Notes: a model not told the origin generated them from the letters alone. 14,971 nucleotides of DNA from Thermoanaerobaculales bacterium (GCA_029932545.1 JAOZPW010000046.1:2340-17310); one strand, 5' to 3'. Shown: positions 1-7,576, counted from the stretch's first letter. Translations and numbers: made by a program.

Positions 1-18
1 CGATGTCGATGTCGATGT
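1..18. repeat. Tandem hexamer repeat, three copies of CGATGT
   Basis: Three perfect head-to-tail copies of CGATGT open the window, and the array may continue beyond its left edge. It lies in non-coding DNA upstream of the enoyl-CoA hydratase gene. Short intergenic arrays of this kind also occur at 7617-7637 (heptamer) and 8712-8857 (CCCGAG-type), so they may be a genome-wide feature. No function can be read from the sequence. Confidence 0.6.
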
Positions 19-66
19 TACGCCCACTCCTGACCCGGTCAAGGTATGATTTGCTCCCTGTTTCCT

Positions 67-84
67 GCTCCCTCGCGAGGGAGC
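67..84. repeat. Perfect 18-bp palindrome
   Basis: GCTCCCTCG is followed directly by its exact reverse complement CGAGGGAGC. The palindrome lies about 85 bp upstream of the start of the enoyl-CoA hydratase gene. With no loop it is better suited to binding a dimeric protein than to acting as a terminator, and no T-run follows it. The preceding bases (about 50-66) repeat part of one arm as TGCTCCCTG. I could not find a convincing promoter in 1-168, so a regulatory role is only possible. Confidence 0.45.
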
Positions 85-168
85 CGCAGCCGATTCGTTG
101 CCGAGGATCCGGCTGGCCTCTCTTTGGGAACCGCGATACACTGAAGCGACGCAGACAGGAGATGACGC

Positions 169-954
169 ATGGATTACGAAAATCTGAATCTCGATCTTCG
201 GGGCAGGGTGCTCTGGATTACCATCAATCGTGCAAAGAAACTCAATGCCTTGAATATTGCGACGGTAGGAGAAATTGACCGCGCCATCGGTGAGGCTGCC
301 GATAACTCAGAGGTTTGGGCAGTCTGTATCACCGGCGGTGGCGACCGGTCATTTGTTGCCGGCGCCGATATCGAAGAACTCAACACGCTCGGCCCGATTG
401 AGGCCAAAGATTTTGCCGAGCGGGGCCAGGCGGTCTTCGGCCGCATCGAAAAGATGCGCAAGCCTGTCATCGCCGCCGTCAATGGATTCGCTTTTGGTGG
501 TGGTTGTGAACTGGCAATGGCATGTCATTTTCGGATCGCCACAACGGCTGCCGTTTTCGGTCAGCCCGAGGTGAAGTTGGGATTGATCCCAGGCTACGGC
601 GGGACTCAAAGGCTGCCGCGTTTGATTGGGCGCGGGCGTGCCATGGAGTTGCTTCTGAGTGGGCGAAACGTTTCAGCGGAAGAGGCTGAACGCATTGGTT
701 TGGTCAATCGAGTGTGTGAGCCCGAAGAGTTGGAAGGAGTTGTCGAGGAATTCCTGAAGCCGATTCTCCGCAACGGACCTCTGGCCGTGGCCCACTGTAT
801 CGAGGCAGTGAATCGAGGCCTCGGCCTCTCGCTCGATGAAGGGTGCGCAGTTGAGGCCACCCTGTTCGGAGTGGGGGCCTCAAGTGCTGAAATGACGGAG
901 GGCACGGCTGCTTTTCTTGAGAAGCGGCGGGCCGATTTCCGCGGGGGGAGTTGA
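169..954 (+). CDS. Enoyl-CoA hydratase (crotonase superfamily)
   Basis: This 261-residue cytoplasmic protein should hydrate trans-2-enoyl-CoA to 3-hydroxyacyl-CoA, as in fatty-acid or branched-chain degradation. The crotonase fold is clear. AGAD at 64-67 and the GGG segment at 110-112 form the oxyanion hole. Both catalytic glutamates of true hydratases are present: Glu114 in GGGCELAMA and Glu134 in FGQPEVKLG, followed by PGYGGTQRL. Length matches the usual 255-265. The ATG is preceded by AGGAGA at 157-162. The stop overlaps the TTG start of the next gene, which suggests co-translation, but no other beta-oxidation gene is nearby. The CoA substrate cannot be read from the sequence; the glutamate pair argues against an isomerase-only or naphthoate synthase role. 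Confidence 0.93.
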   Translation: MDYENLNLDLRGRVLWITINRAKKLNALNIATVGEIDRAIGEAADNSEVWAVCITGGGDRSFVAGADIEELNTLGPIEAKDFAERGQAVFGRIEKMRKPVIAAVNGFAFGGGCELAMACHFRIATTAAVFGQPEVKLGLIPGYGGTQRLPRLIGRGRAMELLLSGRNVSAEEAERIGLVNRVCEPEELEGVVEEFLKPILRNGPLAVAHCIEAVNRGLGLSLDEGCAVEATLFGVGASSAEMTEGTAAFLEKRRADFRGGS

Positions 955-2861
955 AGGGCTTGAGTTCGGCAGGTTTGACAGGCCATTTCAGGGCCTCTTT
1001 GGGGCCGGGTTGCACTCCACAAGAGGGTGGGTGCGGCCGATGGAGGAATGCCTGGCCCGGAGGGCTGGGGATTTTTCTTGTCGTTGTTCTGATCCTGAAC
1101 GTTGGTGTTTGTTTCGTGGATGCCAACCCACTGTTTGATGCGTGGGGGCAGGTTCAAAACGCCCTCGCCGTCGATCAGGAACAGAACCTCGAGGTCAGTC
1201 TTCAACGGCTCTTGATTGTCAAGAAGGAACTCGGCCTCGACCGTGTGACTCCCTTTGCCCAAGCCCTGACGGAAGCGTCCGTCGGCCGCCCCGGCCCAGT
1301 TGGAAACCTGCTCCTGGAATCGGCGAAGCGTCTGGATCCTCTTCTTCCTGGGCCCCGCTTCATGATGGGAAGACGGGCATGGAAAAGTGGGAATCGGGTC
1401 AAAGGCCTGGGCGAATTCGCAAACGGCGCCGTCAACATGGTGCGGTTGCGCTCGGTGCGTCGTGCGGTGATAAGTTCCTGTATTCCATGGATTTTAATAA
1501 CTCTGGGCTTTTCGGTGGTGGCGGCGATCGTTGTGCAGGTTGTGGCATTTTTCCGGTTGATTGCGGCAGATGCCTACATCCTTGGACTCCGCCTCTTCAG
1601 CAGAATTAACGCCTTGATATTTGCCGCTGTCGTTGTGAGTCTGCCGCTGTTTGCCGGTTTGGGACCGGTATGGGTGTTGATCTACCTGTTCTCTCTAATA
1701 TGGATCTATATGGCCTCTTTCCAGAGGATTACCGCCGTTATCTCATTGGTCGTGATTGCTTTGATTGTGCCGCTCCTCGGGCTTTGGCAGAATGTTTGCC
1801 TGGCGCCGGCGCAACTCCAGGACAGAGTGATCGAAGTATTGACCGAGCGGAAGGCAGATTTTGTCACTCTTCGAGAGTTCATCGATTTGGAGACGGAATT
1901 CAAGGGGTCTGCCGCCTACCACATTGTGGCTGGCGAGCTGCTGAGGTTGCACGGTGACCGGGAACTGGGACGGCTGGAGTTCGAAAAGGCGACCATGGTT
2001 TCGTTAAATTCAGTCCTGCCTCGGCTTTTTCTTGGTGCCTATGCGCTTGAAGATCGGGATCCATGGCGGGCACTGGAACTGCTCAGCAAGGTTGTGGAGA
2101 TGGACCCAAACGGCGCGCTGGGCCATTACAATATGGCAATTGCGTTAGACCTGACCCGCCGGTTCGATGAGGGAGATGCGGAGAGGCGTAAGGCGCGGGA
2201 ACTTGCAAAGGGACCTCTCGAGAGTCTTGGGATTCCGGGTCAGGAAGATCGAGTTCTGTTCCCCCTGATCGGGTCCGGCATCGTTCAAGGTCTTGCCGAG
2301 AGCGCCCCTCCTGGCATTCAGTTTGCCTTGGATAATCGAGTGCAGGGGCGGAGCCTCTTTGGCACGGATGCGTTTTCTCCTCTTTCTCTTGCCGCACTGG
2401 TTGGGATCGTGGTCGGGGCCGGAATGTTATTCGTCCGGAGGCGATGGTACGGTCCGGCCCTCGAGTGTGGAAAATGTGGACGGGTATTCAGGCCCGAGGA
2501 CAAGAGTTCGTATTGCGAACAATGTGTATCCGTTTTTTTGAAGCGGAATGCCGTTTCGATTGAACAGCAGACTGCAAAAGCGGCCCAGGTCCGGCGATGG
2601 GAGCTCATGAACGGTCTGGTGGTCAGGGGGCTTGGAGTGGCCGTTCCCGGAGGGCGGCAGATCGTCGGCAGGCGTGTCGTATCCGGGATTCTCTTGAATT
2701 TCATCGTATGGCTTCCGTTGCTTGGCGCTGTGGCCTGGGTGCCGCTCTTTCTGCGAACGATCGAGCCTTCCCTTCCATTGAGGGGCCTGCAGTTGGGTCT
2801 GGTTTTCGCTGGTGGTGCGGGGTGGGTTGTAGCGGCATTGTCCGCTTGGAGTCGGCGGTAA
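951..2861 (+). CDS. Multi-pass membrane protein with TPR-like region and zinc ribbon
   Basis: I do not recognise a named family for this 636-residue protein. Hydrophobic segments lie near residues 37-57, 171-201, 209-237 and 240-258. A helical region at about 320-405 resembles tetratricopeptide repeats (for example PWRALELLSKVVEMDPNGAL). Another membrane segment follows at 476-495. A four-cysteine zinc ribbon comes next (C506-x2-C509, 12 residues, C522-x2-C525), then two C-terminal membrane segments at about 579-601 and 612-633. The TTG start at 951 overlaps the upstream TGA stop and follows GGGGGGAG at 943-950, though that spacing is very short; in-frame TTG codons at 960 and 975 are alternatives. 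No ATG or GTG lies in frame before the first membrane segment. The DUF4388 gene starts 1 bp after the stop, so a shared role in envelope sensing or assembly is possible but unproven. Confidence 0.8.
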   Translation: MKGLSSAGLTGHFRASLGPGCTPQEGGCGRWRNAWPGGLGIFLVVVLILNVGVCFVDANPLFDAWGQVQNALAVDQEQNLEVSLQRLLIVKKELGLDRVTPFAQALTEASVGRPGPVGNLLLESAKRLDPLLPGPRFMMGRRAWKSGNRVKGLGEFANGAVNMVRLRSVRRAVISSCIPWILITLGFSVVAAIVVQVVAFFRLIAADAYILGLRLFSRINALIFAAVVVSLPLFAGLGPVWVLIYLFSLIWIYMASFQRITAVISLVVIALIVPLLGLWQNVCLAPAQLQDRVIEVLTERKADFVTLREFIDLETEFKGSAAYHIVAGELLRLHGDRELGRLEFEKATMVSLNSVLPRLFLGAYALEDRDPWRALELLSKVVEMDPNGALGHYNMAIALDLTRRFDEGDAERRKARELAKGPLESLGIPGQEDRVLFPLIGSGIVQGLAESAPPGIQFALDNRVQGRSLFGTDAFSPLSLAALVGIVVGAGMLFVRRRWYGPALECGKCGRVFRPEDKSSYCEQCVSVFLKRNAVSIEQQTAKAAQVRRWELMNGLVVRGLGVAVPGGRQIVGRRVVSGILLNFIVWLPLLGAVAWVPLFLRTIEPSLPLRGLQLGLVFAGGAGWVVAALSAWSRR

Positions 2862-2862
2862 G

Positions 2863-4167
2863 ATGGCACTCGAAGGTACGCTCCGGGATTTTTCGTTCGC
2901 CGATATTCTGCAGCTGATTTCTCTACAGCGCAAGACCGGGGTCTTGACGCTGAAGGACGCCGAAAACGTTGTTACGATCTCCTTTCTCGATGGGAGCAGT
3001 ATTGGTTCCTCATCGTTGAGTCAACACCCTGAAGATCGCATCGGGTTGATTCTGCTCAAACGTGGCGAGATTACTGAGAATGAGCTTGAGACGGCGCTCA
3101 AAAGGCAGGAGGAGACCCTTCAACGGTTGGGTCGGATCCTGATTGATTACAAACTGGTTGACGGCGAGGCCGTCAGGGTTGCGCTCAGCAAGCAGATACT
3201 TCAGATCGTCTATCGGGTGTTCAGGTGGGGAGACGGGGACTACCATTTCTCCCAAGAGACTGACATTGATTACGACCGTGACTTGATGAGGCCGATGGCG
3301 GCTGATTCGATCATCATGGAAGGCGCCCGGATGACTGATGAGTGGCCTTTCATTGATCAGAGGATTCCTGATCGTGAGGCCGTTTTCATCAAGGTCTCTC
3401 CGGATCGGAAGTTCGAGATTGGCGAAGAGGACGACGACGACTTCGAGAACCTCGGCTTCAGCTTCACGGAGACCCCCGAGGAGTCTGTTTCCGAGGCCAA
3501 GCCTCAGGATGATCGTCTGCTTCCCGTGCAGTTTGAGATCTATGGACTGGTCAATGGCGTCCTCTCCGTCAATGAGTTGATTGCCGAGAGTCCGTTTGTT
3601 GAATTCGAGACCTGTAAGGTCCTGGCTGATCTTCTCGACAGAGGTGTCATTCGGACGGCCAGCCAGGAAGAGGTGGCAAGGTCGCTCAGTCGGATCATGG
3701 AGCCGGTTGCGGAAAAGAGTTCTGTCGGGTTCGGGATTGTGCCCTGGTTGGCTGTACCGTTCCTGGTGCTTTTTGGTTTTTCGCTCTCCGTGATGCCTCA
3801 CAATACGGCCAACCCCGGCTTTGGGCTGATTTCCAGAGTTTGGGACGGGTGTATTTTGGAGGGTGTTTCCTGGTACCGCATTGATCGCTTGAGCTGTGCG
3901 GCTGAATCGCAGTTCTTCCTCGAGGGGTTGTATCCGGAAAATGCTGAAGAACTGATTGAAAAATTGGCCTCCCTGCAGGATGGATTTGCGGACCCGTGGG
4001 ACCAGAACTATCGCGTTACGACGCGAAGCTCGAAATTGGTGGTTTCAGGGCTCGACGCCTCGGGTCGACGGTCACCCCGCTTGCTGCTCAATCGACCGCT
4101 AGCATGGGAAGGGGAGGGCGGAATCGGCGCATACGAGGGCCCGGGCGTTCGGCTGTTGTCCCGCTGA
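2863..4167 (+). CDS. DUF4388 (PATAN-like) protein with membrane segment and pseudopilin-like tail
   Basis: This 434-residue protein opens with a DUF4388/PATAN-type domain (LEGTLRDFSFADILQLISL, then KTGVLTL). Next comes a segment like the MshEN/type II secretion ATPase N-domain (about 59-120, GLILLKRGEITENELETALK). Proteins with these domains are often tied to two-component signalling, gliding or pili. An acidic stretch lies at 188-193, a small helical winged-helix-like region at about 225-265, and one membrane helix at about 288-310. The end (about 345-405) contains DPWDQNYR and SGLDASGR, recalling the DPWGxPY and SxGxDG motifs of GspG pseudopilins. A GGAG at 2848-2851 precedes the ATG, which lies 1 bp after the upstream stop. 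Domain order is seen; the function is inferred. Confidence 0.82.
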   Translation: MALEGTLRDFSFADILQLISLQRKTGVLTLKDAENVVTISFLDGSSIGSSSLSQHPEDRIGLILLKRGEITENELETALKRQEETLQRLGRILIDYKLVDGEAVRVALSKQILQIVYRVFRWGDGDYHFSQETDIDYDRDLMRPMAADSIIMEGARMTDEWPFIDQRIPDREAVFIKVSPDRKFEIGEEDDDDFENLGFSFTETPEESVSEAKPQDDRLLPVQFEIYGLVNGVLSVNELIAESPFVEFETCKVLADLLDRGVIRTASQEEVARSLSRIMEPVAEKSSVGFGIVPWLAVPFLVLFGFSLSVMPHNTANPGFGLISRVWDGCILEGVSWYRIDRLSCAAESQFFLEGLYPENAEELIEKLASLQDGFADPWDQNYRVTTRSSKLVVSGLDASGRRSPRLLLNRPLAWEGEGGIGAYEGPGVRLLSR

Positions 4168-4252
4168 CAGGGAATTATCAACCTAAGCTGAGCGATTCTC
4201 ATCGGCGATCTTTGCGAGATCTCTTCGTATTCTTGTCTTCTTCGAAAAAAGA

Positions 4253-4273
4253 CTTGACAATAGAAGGCTCAGG
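4253..4273 (+). promoter_or_regulatory. HAIR-like operator (candidate HspR binding site)
   Basis: CTTGACA, seven bases, then GCTCAGG matches the HspR-associated inverted repeat CTTGAGT-N7-ACTCAAG at 10 of 14 arm positions with exactly the expected spacing. The site covers the -35 box and part of the spacer of the dnaK promoter, where a repressor would block RNA polymerase. A HspR-like gene lies just downstream of dnaK. A further CTTGAGG half-site at 4300-4306 abuts the ribosome binding site. The two arms are only moderately complementary to each other (4 of 7), so the claim rests on the consensus match and position. Confidence 0.6.
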
Positions 4274-4282
4274 TTTTAGAAT
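4254..4282 (+). promoter_or_regulatory. Sigma70-type promoter of dnaK
   Basis: TTGACA at 4254-4259 is a perfect -35 box. After exactly 17 bp comes TAGAAT at 4277-4282, one base from the -10 consensus. Transcription should start near 4288-4290, giving a leader of about 30 nt. The upstream 4241-4250 region is A-rich (TTCGAAAAAA), which may act as an UP-like element. No CIRCE element (TTAGCACTC-N9-GAGTGCTAA) is present, so control by HrcA is unlikely here. Confidence 0.8.
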
Positions 4283-4317
4283 TCAAATTGACAATGAAAC
4301 TTGAGGAGGACCATAGC

Positions 4318-6237
4318 ATGTCTCGTGTCATAGGAATCGATCTCGGAACCACCAACTCGGTGGTAGCAGTGATGGAAGGCGGCAAACCAGTCGTCATCCC
4401 GAATCAAGAAGGCAATAGGACCACGGCATCTGTGGTCGCATTTACGGAAAATGGGGAGCGGCTGGTTGGGCAGGTGGCCAAGCGCCAGGCAGTGACCAAT
4501 CCTGAGAACACGGTTTTTTCATCAAAGAGGTTTATGGGTCGCCGATTCGACGAGGTCGCATCGGAGATCAAGACCGTGCCATTCAAAGTGGTCAAGGGTG
4601 AAAACAACACCGCACGAATTGAGGCCGCCGGCAAGGTTTACTCCCCGCAGGAGATTTCAGCCATCGTGCTTCAGAAGCTCAGGGGCGCGGCTGAGGACTA
4701 TCTCGGTGAGAAGGTCGAGAAAGCCGTCATTACCGTTCCGGCCTATTTCAACGATGCTCAGCGTCAGGCAACGAAAGACGCCGGCCAGATTGCCGGGTTG
4801 GAAGTGCTCCGCCTGGTGAACGAGCCGACCGCTGCGGCTTTGGCTTACGGGCTGGACAAGAAGGACGACGAAACCATTGCCGTGTTTGATTTTGGCGGTG
4901 GTACCTTTGATATCTCCATTCTGGAGGTTGGTACGGGCGTAGTTGAGGTCAAGGCGACCAACGGCGACACCCATTTGGGTGGCGACGACATTGATCAGGT
5001 GATCATTGATTGGTTGGTTGATGAGTTCAAGAAGGATCAGGGTATTGACCTGTCCAACGACAGTATGGCCCTGCAGCGGCTGAAGGAAGGCGCCGAGAAG
5101 GCCAAGATGGAGCTTTCGGCGACGATGGAAACTGAGGTCAACCTTCCCTTCGTTACGGCTGATGCTTCGGGCCCCAAACATCTGGCCATCAAGCTGAGCC
5201 GTTCCAAGCTTGAACAGATGATCCAGCCCCTGGTGGATCGCACAATGGAGCCGTGCAAGAAAGCATTGTCGGATGCAGGCCTTTCGCAAAAGGACGTCGA
5301 CGAGGTTGTATTGGTTGGTGGATCGACGAGAATTCCCATGGTCCAAAAGGCTGTGGCCGACTTCTTCGGCAAAGAGCCCAACCGGGGCGTCAATCCTGAT
5401 GAGGTCGTTGCGGTCGGCGCAGCAATTCAGGCCGGTGTTCTCGCTGGTGAGGTCACTGATGTCCTGTTGTTGGATGTCACTCCTTTGTCCCTGGGTGTAG
5501 AGACGCTTGGAGGCGTTACCGACATTGTCATCCCCAGAAATACCACTATTCCAATCAGTAAGTCCAAGGTGTATTCGACGGCGGATGACAATCAGAATCA
5601 AGTTGAAATCAATGTCTTGCAGGGTGAACGTTCGATGGCGCCCGACAACAGGACTCTGGGTCGGTTCCACTTAATGGGAATTCCGCCTGCACCGCGAGGA
5701 GTGCCCCAGATCGAAGTGACCTTTGACATCGATGCCAACGGCATCCTCCATGTTGGCGCGAAGGATCGGGGTACGGGGGTCGAACAAAAAATCCAGATCA
5801 GCGGTTCTTCGGGTCTGTCGGAGGACGAGATCGGCAAAATGGTTGATGAGGCCCAGGCTCATGCCGGGGATGATGAGACCAAGCGGCGTCAGATCGAAAG
5901 TCGAAACAAGCTCGACGGATTGGTCTACTCGACCGAGAAGCTGGTCACCGAGAACAAGGAGAAACTGGCGGAGGACGATGTGGCGTCGATTGAGAGCGCC
6001 CTTGCCGAATCCAAGAGCGCGCTCGAAGACGGGAGTCCCGAAGACATGGACGCGGCCTATGAGAAATTAACCGCTGCCAGTCACAAGGTTGCCGAGACGC
6101 TTTATCAGAGCCAAGCGCAACAGCCCGGACCGGATACCGGCGCACCAACAGATGCACCGCCCTCCGAGGCAGCGGGACCCGAAGACGATGTCATTGACGC
6201 CGATTTTGTCGATGTTGATGCCGAGGCCGACCAGTAG
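4318..6237 (+). CDS. dnaK: Chaperone protein DnaK (Hsp70)
   Basis: This 639-residue ATP-dependent chaperone binds unfolded polypeptides in the cytoplasm and normally works with DnaJ and GrpE. The ATPase domain shows GIDLGTTNS at 6-14, NEPTAAALAYG at about 168-178, FDFGGGTFD at 190-198 and GGSTRIP at 334-340. The substrate-binding domain follows, then a helical lid and the usual acidic end (DDVIDADFVDVD). Length is normal. I chose ATG 4318 because GAGGAGG precedes it at 4304-4310 and the family begins at this point; an in-frame TTG at 4288 lies at or before the predicted transcript start. The gene has its own promoter with a HAIR-like operator. Neither grpE nor dnaJ is in the window; a HspR-like gene follows after a hairpin. 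Confidence 0.98.
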   Translation: MSRVIGIDLGTTNSVVAVMEGGKPVVIPNQEGNRTTASVVAFTENGERLVGQVAKRQAVTNPENTVFSSKRFMGRRFDEVASEIKTVPFKVVKGENNTARIEAAGKVYSPQEISAIVLQKLRGAAEDYLGEKVEKAVITVPAYFNDAQRQATKDAGQIAGLEVLRLVNEPTAAALAYGLDKKDDETIAVFDFGGGTFDISILEVGTGVVEVKATNGDTHLGGDDIDQVIIDWLVDEFKKDQGIDLSNDSMALQRLKEGAEKAKMELSATMETEVNLPFVTADASGPKHLAIKLSRSKLEQMIQPLVDRTMEPCKKALSDAGLSQKDVDEVVLVGGSTRIPMVQKAVADFFGKEPNRGVNPDEVVAVGAAIQAGVLAGEVTDVLLLDVTPLSLGVETLGGVTDIVIPRNTTIPISKSKVYSTADDNQNQVEINVLQGERSMAPDNRTLGRFHLMGIPPAPRGVPQIEVTFDIDANGILHVGAKDRGTGVEQKIQISGSSGLSEDEIGKMVDEAQAHAGDDETKRRQIESRNKLDGLVYSTEKLVTENKEKLAEDDVASIESALAESKSALEDGSPEDMDAAYEKLTAASHKVAETLYQSQAQQPGPDTGAPTDAPPSEAAGPEDDVIDADFVDVDAEADQ

Positions 6238-6251
6238 GAGAGTGTTTGATG

Positions 6252-6274
6252 GCGCCCGGAACCTTTCCGGGCGC
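6252..6274 (+). terminator. Strong hairpin between dnaK and hspR (partial terminator or processing element)
   Basis: GCGCCCGGAA (6252-6261), a 3-nt CCT loop and TTCCGGGCGC (6265-6274) form a perfect 10-bp GC-rich stem 15 bp after the dnaK stop. The following TATATTCCTTT is only moderately T-rich, so this may be a leaky terminator. It would give abundant dnaK mRNA and less message for the repressor and sigma factor. It could instead protect the dnaK 3' end after RNA processing. Confidence 0.6.
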
Positions 6275-6321
6275 TATATTCCTTTGGTAGGTGTTACATT
6301 GGAGTGGCAAGAAGGAAGAGA

Positions 6322-6702
6322 ATGAAGTCAAAGCCTCGCTATAGAATGATCTCCTGGGTGGCAGAACGCTACAGTGTTCACCCACAAACCCTGCGTCTGT
6401 GGGAACGAGAGGGATTGCTCAGTCCTGCCCGCTCTCGGGGCAACACTCGTTTGTACGATGAGGTGACCTGTGATCGGCTTGAGACCGTCATCGCCCTCAC
6501 CAGGGATCTCGGTGTCAATCTGGCTGGTGTTGAGATTATTCTCAATCTGAGAGAGCAGGTTCAAAAACTCCAAAAGGACAACGAGATCCTGGCTGACCTG
6601 GTCAGGCATCACCTGAGTTCTGAGAGCGAAGTGCCGAGATACCATGCGTTGGTTCGGGTCGAGAGCGGGACGATTCAGGTTGTCGAGGACGATTCCGTCT
6701 AG
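6322..6702 (+). CDS. hspR: HspR-like heat-shock repressor (MerR family)
   Basis: This 126-residue regulator has a MerR-type winged helix-turn-helix near its N-terminus: ISWVAERYSVHPQTLRLWEREGL from about residue 10, then R-x-NTRLY. This is followed by GVNLAGVEIILNLREQV at about 64-80, closely like the HspR signature, and a coiled-coil dimer helix to about 97. HspR represses dnaK and other chaperone genes at HAIR sites, and in Streptomyces uses DnaK as co-repressor. A HAIR-like site lies on the dnaK promoter here. ATG 6322 is preceded by AAGGAAGAG, which favours it over the in-frame GTG at 6304. No separate promoter was found, so it probably depends on readthrough from dnaK. The remaining 30 residues are not HspR-typical as far as I recall. 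A generic MerR regulator is the alternative. Confidence 0.82.
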   Translation: MKSKPRYRMISWVAERYSVHPQTLRLWEREGLLSPARSRGNTRLYDEVTCDRLETVIALTRDLGVNLAGVEIILNLREQVQKLQKDNEILADLVRHHLSSESEVPRYHALVRVESGTIQVVEDDSV

Positions 6703-6703
6703 C

Positions 6704-7576
6704 ATGGGTCATCGGGGCGGCTTCCGTCAGGACAAGTCTGAAACTGCAACACTTCAGTACTATCTGAACGAAATCTCCAAGTATCCAGGTTTGGCTCACG
6801 AAAGAGAACGAGAACTTGCAGCGCAAGTCCAAGCTGGAGACGAAGAAGCCGTGAGAGAATTGGTTGTTGCCAACCTGAAGTTCGTTGTGGCGTATGCCAA
6901 ACGGTATCGGGCTTCCACAATTTCTTTCCTTGACATCATTCATGAAGGCAATCTCGGTCTGATACAGGCTGCGAAGAAGTACGACCCGTTCAAAGAGGGT
7001 CAGGACGTCAAGTTCATTACCTATGCGGTGTGGTGGATTCGTCAGGCGATACTCCATTTTCTCGCCGAGAACGGAACGGCCTTCCGGTTGCCTCAGAAAC
7101 AGGCCAATACTCTCTACAGGCTTGAAAGGGTCCGGAATTTGTTGTCCGAACGGCAAGGGAGACCACCGACCGATTTGGAACTTTCCCGGGAGCTGGAGAT
7201 TTCCATCGAGGACGTTCGTGTTCTCAGACGGGCGTCCCAGACCTCACTGTCGCTGAATTCTCATGTTGATGAGAGTGGCGATTCGGAAATCGGGGACCTT
7301 CTTGAGCAGACGATCTTCCCGGATACCGACGAGACGCTCCTGCGGAAGTCATTTGCGCATGCTTTAGGAGATGCTCTTGATGGTCTTCCGGGCCGAGAGC
7401 GGGAGGTATTGGTCCTTCGATTCGGTTTGGTTGACGACAATCCCCGGACTCTCAGGGAGATCGGGATTCTGATGGGGTTATCGCGAGAGCGGGTTCGCCA
7501 AATCGAGAGCCGTGCTCTTTCCCGGTTACGGAGGTCACATTTGCAGCAGGATTTGATCGCCTACTTGAAGACGTAG
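6704..7576 (+). CDS. Sigma70-family RNA polymerase sigma factor (RpoD-like, short)
   Basis: This 290-residue sigma factor has region 1.2 (about 12-45) but no long region 1.1. Region 2 runs from about 52 to 122 (NLKFVVAYAKRY, FLDIIHEGNLGLI, then FITYAVWWIRQAI). Region 3 spans about 130-205, and region 4 lies at about 225-280, with LPGREREVLVLRFGL and the helix-turn-helix LREIGILMGLSRERVRQIE. It resembles group 2/3 factors (RpoS/SigB-like size); I see no RpoH box between regions 2 and 3. Compared with E. coli RpoD, the DPFKEGQDV segment just before KF is about three residues longer. ATG 6704 lies 1 bp after the hspR stop with only a weak, distant GAGG (6685-6688), suggesting translational coupling. 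An in-frame ATG at 6644 lies inside hspR. Co-transcription suggests a stress role, which is inference. Confidence 0.9.
   Translation: MGHRGGFRQDKSETATLQYYLNEISKYPGLAHERERELAAQVQAGDEEAVRELVVANLKFVVAYAKRYRASTISFLDIIHEGNLGLIQAAKKYDPFKEGQDVKFITYAVWWIRQAILHFLAENGTAFRLPQKQANTLYRLERVRNLLSERQGRPPTDLELSRELEISIEDVRVLRRASQTSLSLNSHVDESGDSEIGDLLEQTIFPDTDETLLRKSFAHALGDALDGLPGREREVLVLRFGLVDDNPRTLREIGILMGLSRERVRQIESRALSRLRRSHLQQDLIAYLKT

Noticed and set aside
3..278. 91-codon plus-strand open frame at the left end
   Set aside because: It overlaps the enoyl-CoA hydratase start in another frame, crosses the palindrome, and reads as low-quality Arg/Ser-rich sequence.
4207..4221. GATCT/AGATC 5-bp hairpin after the DUF4388 gene
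   Set aside because: The stem is short and followed by a mixed pyrimidine stretch rather than a T-run, so it is too weak to call as a terminator.
4235..4253. GTCTT/AAGAC with central TTCGAA upstream of the dnaK promoter
   Set aside because: The symmetry holds only with bulges; it fits an A-rich upstream element better than a defined operator.
4288..4317. Upstream TTG start giving dnaK ten extra residues
   Set aside because: It lies at the predicted transcription start and has no ribosome binding site; GAGGAGG before ATG 4318 and the family N-terminus decide for the shorter form.
4657..5670. 337-codon minus-strand open frame inside dnaK
   Set aside because: Antisense to a fully recognisable DnaK; a known type of shadow in Hsp70 genes.
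6304..6321. GTG start giving the HspR-like protein six extra residues
   Set aside because: ATG 6322 has a better-placed AAGGAAGAG; the GTG cannot be excluded completely.
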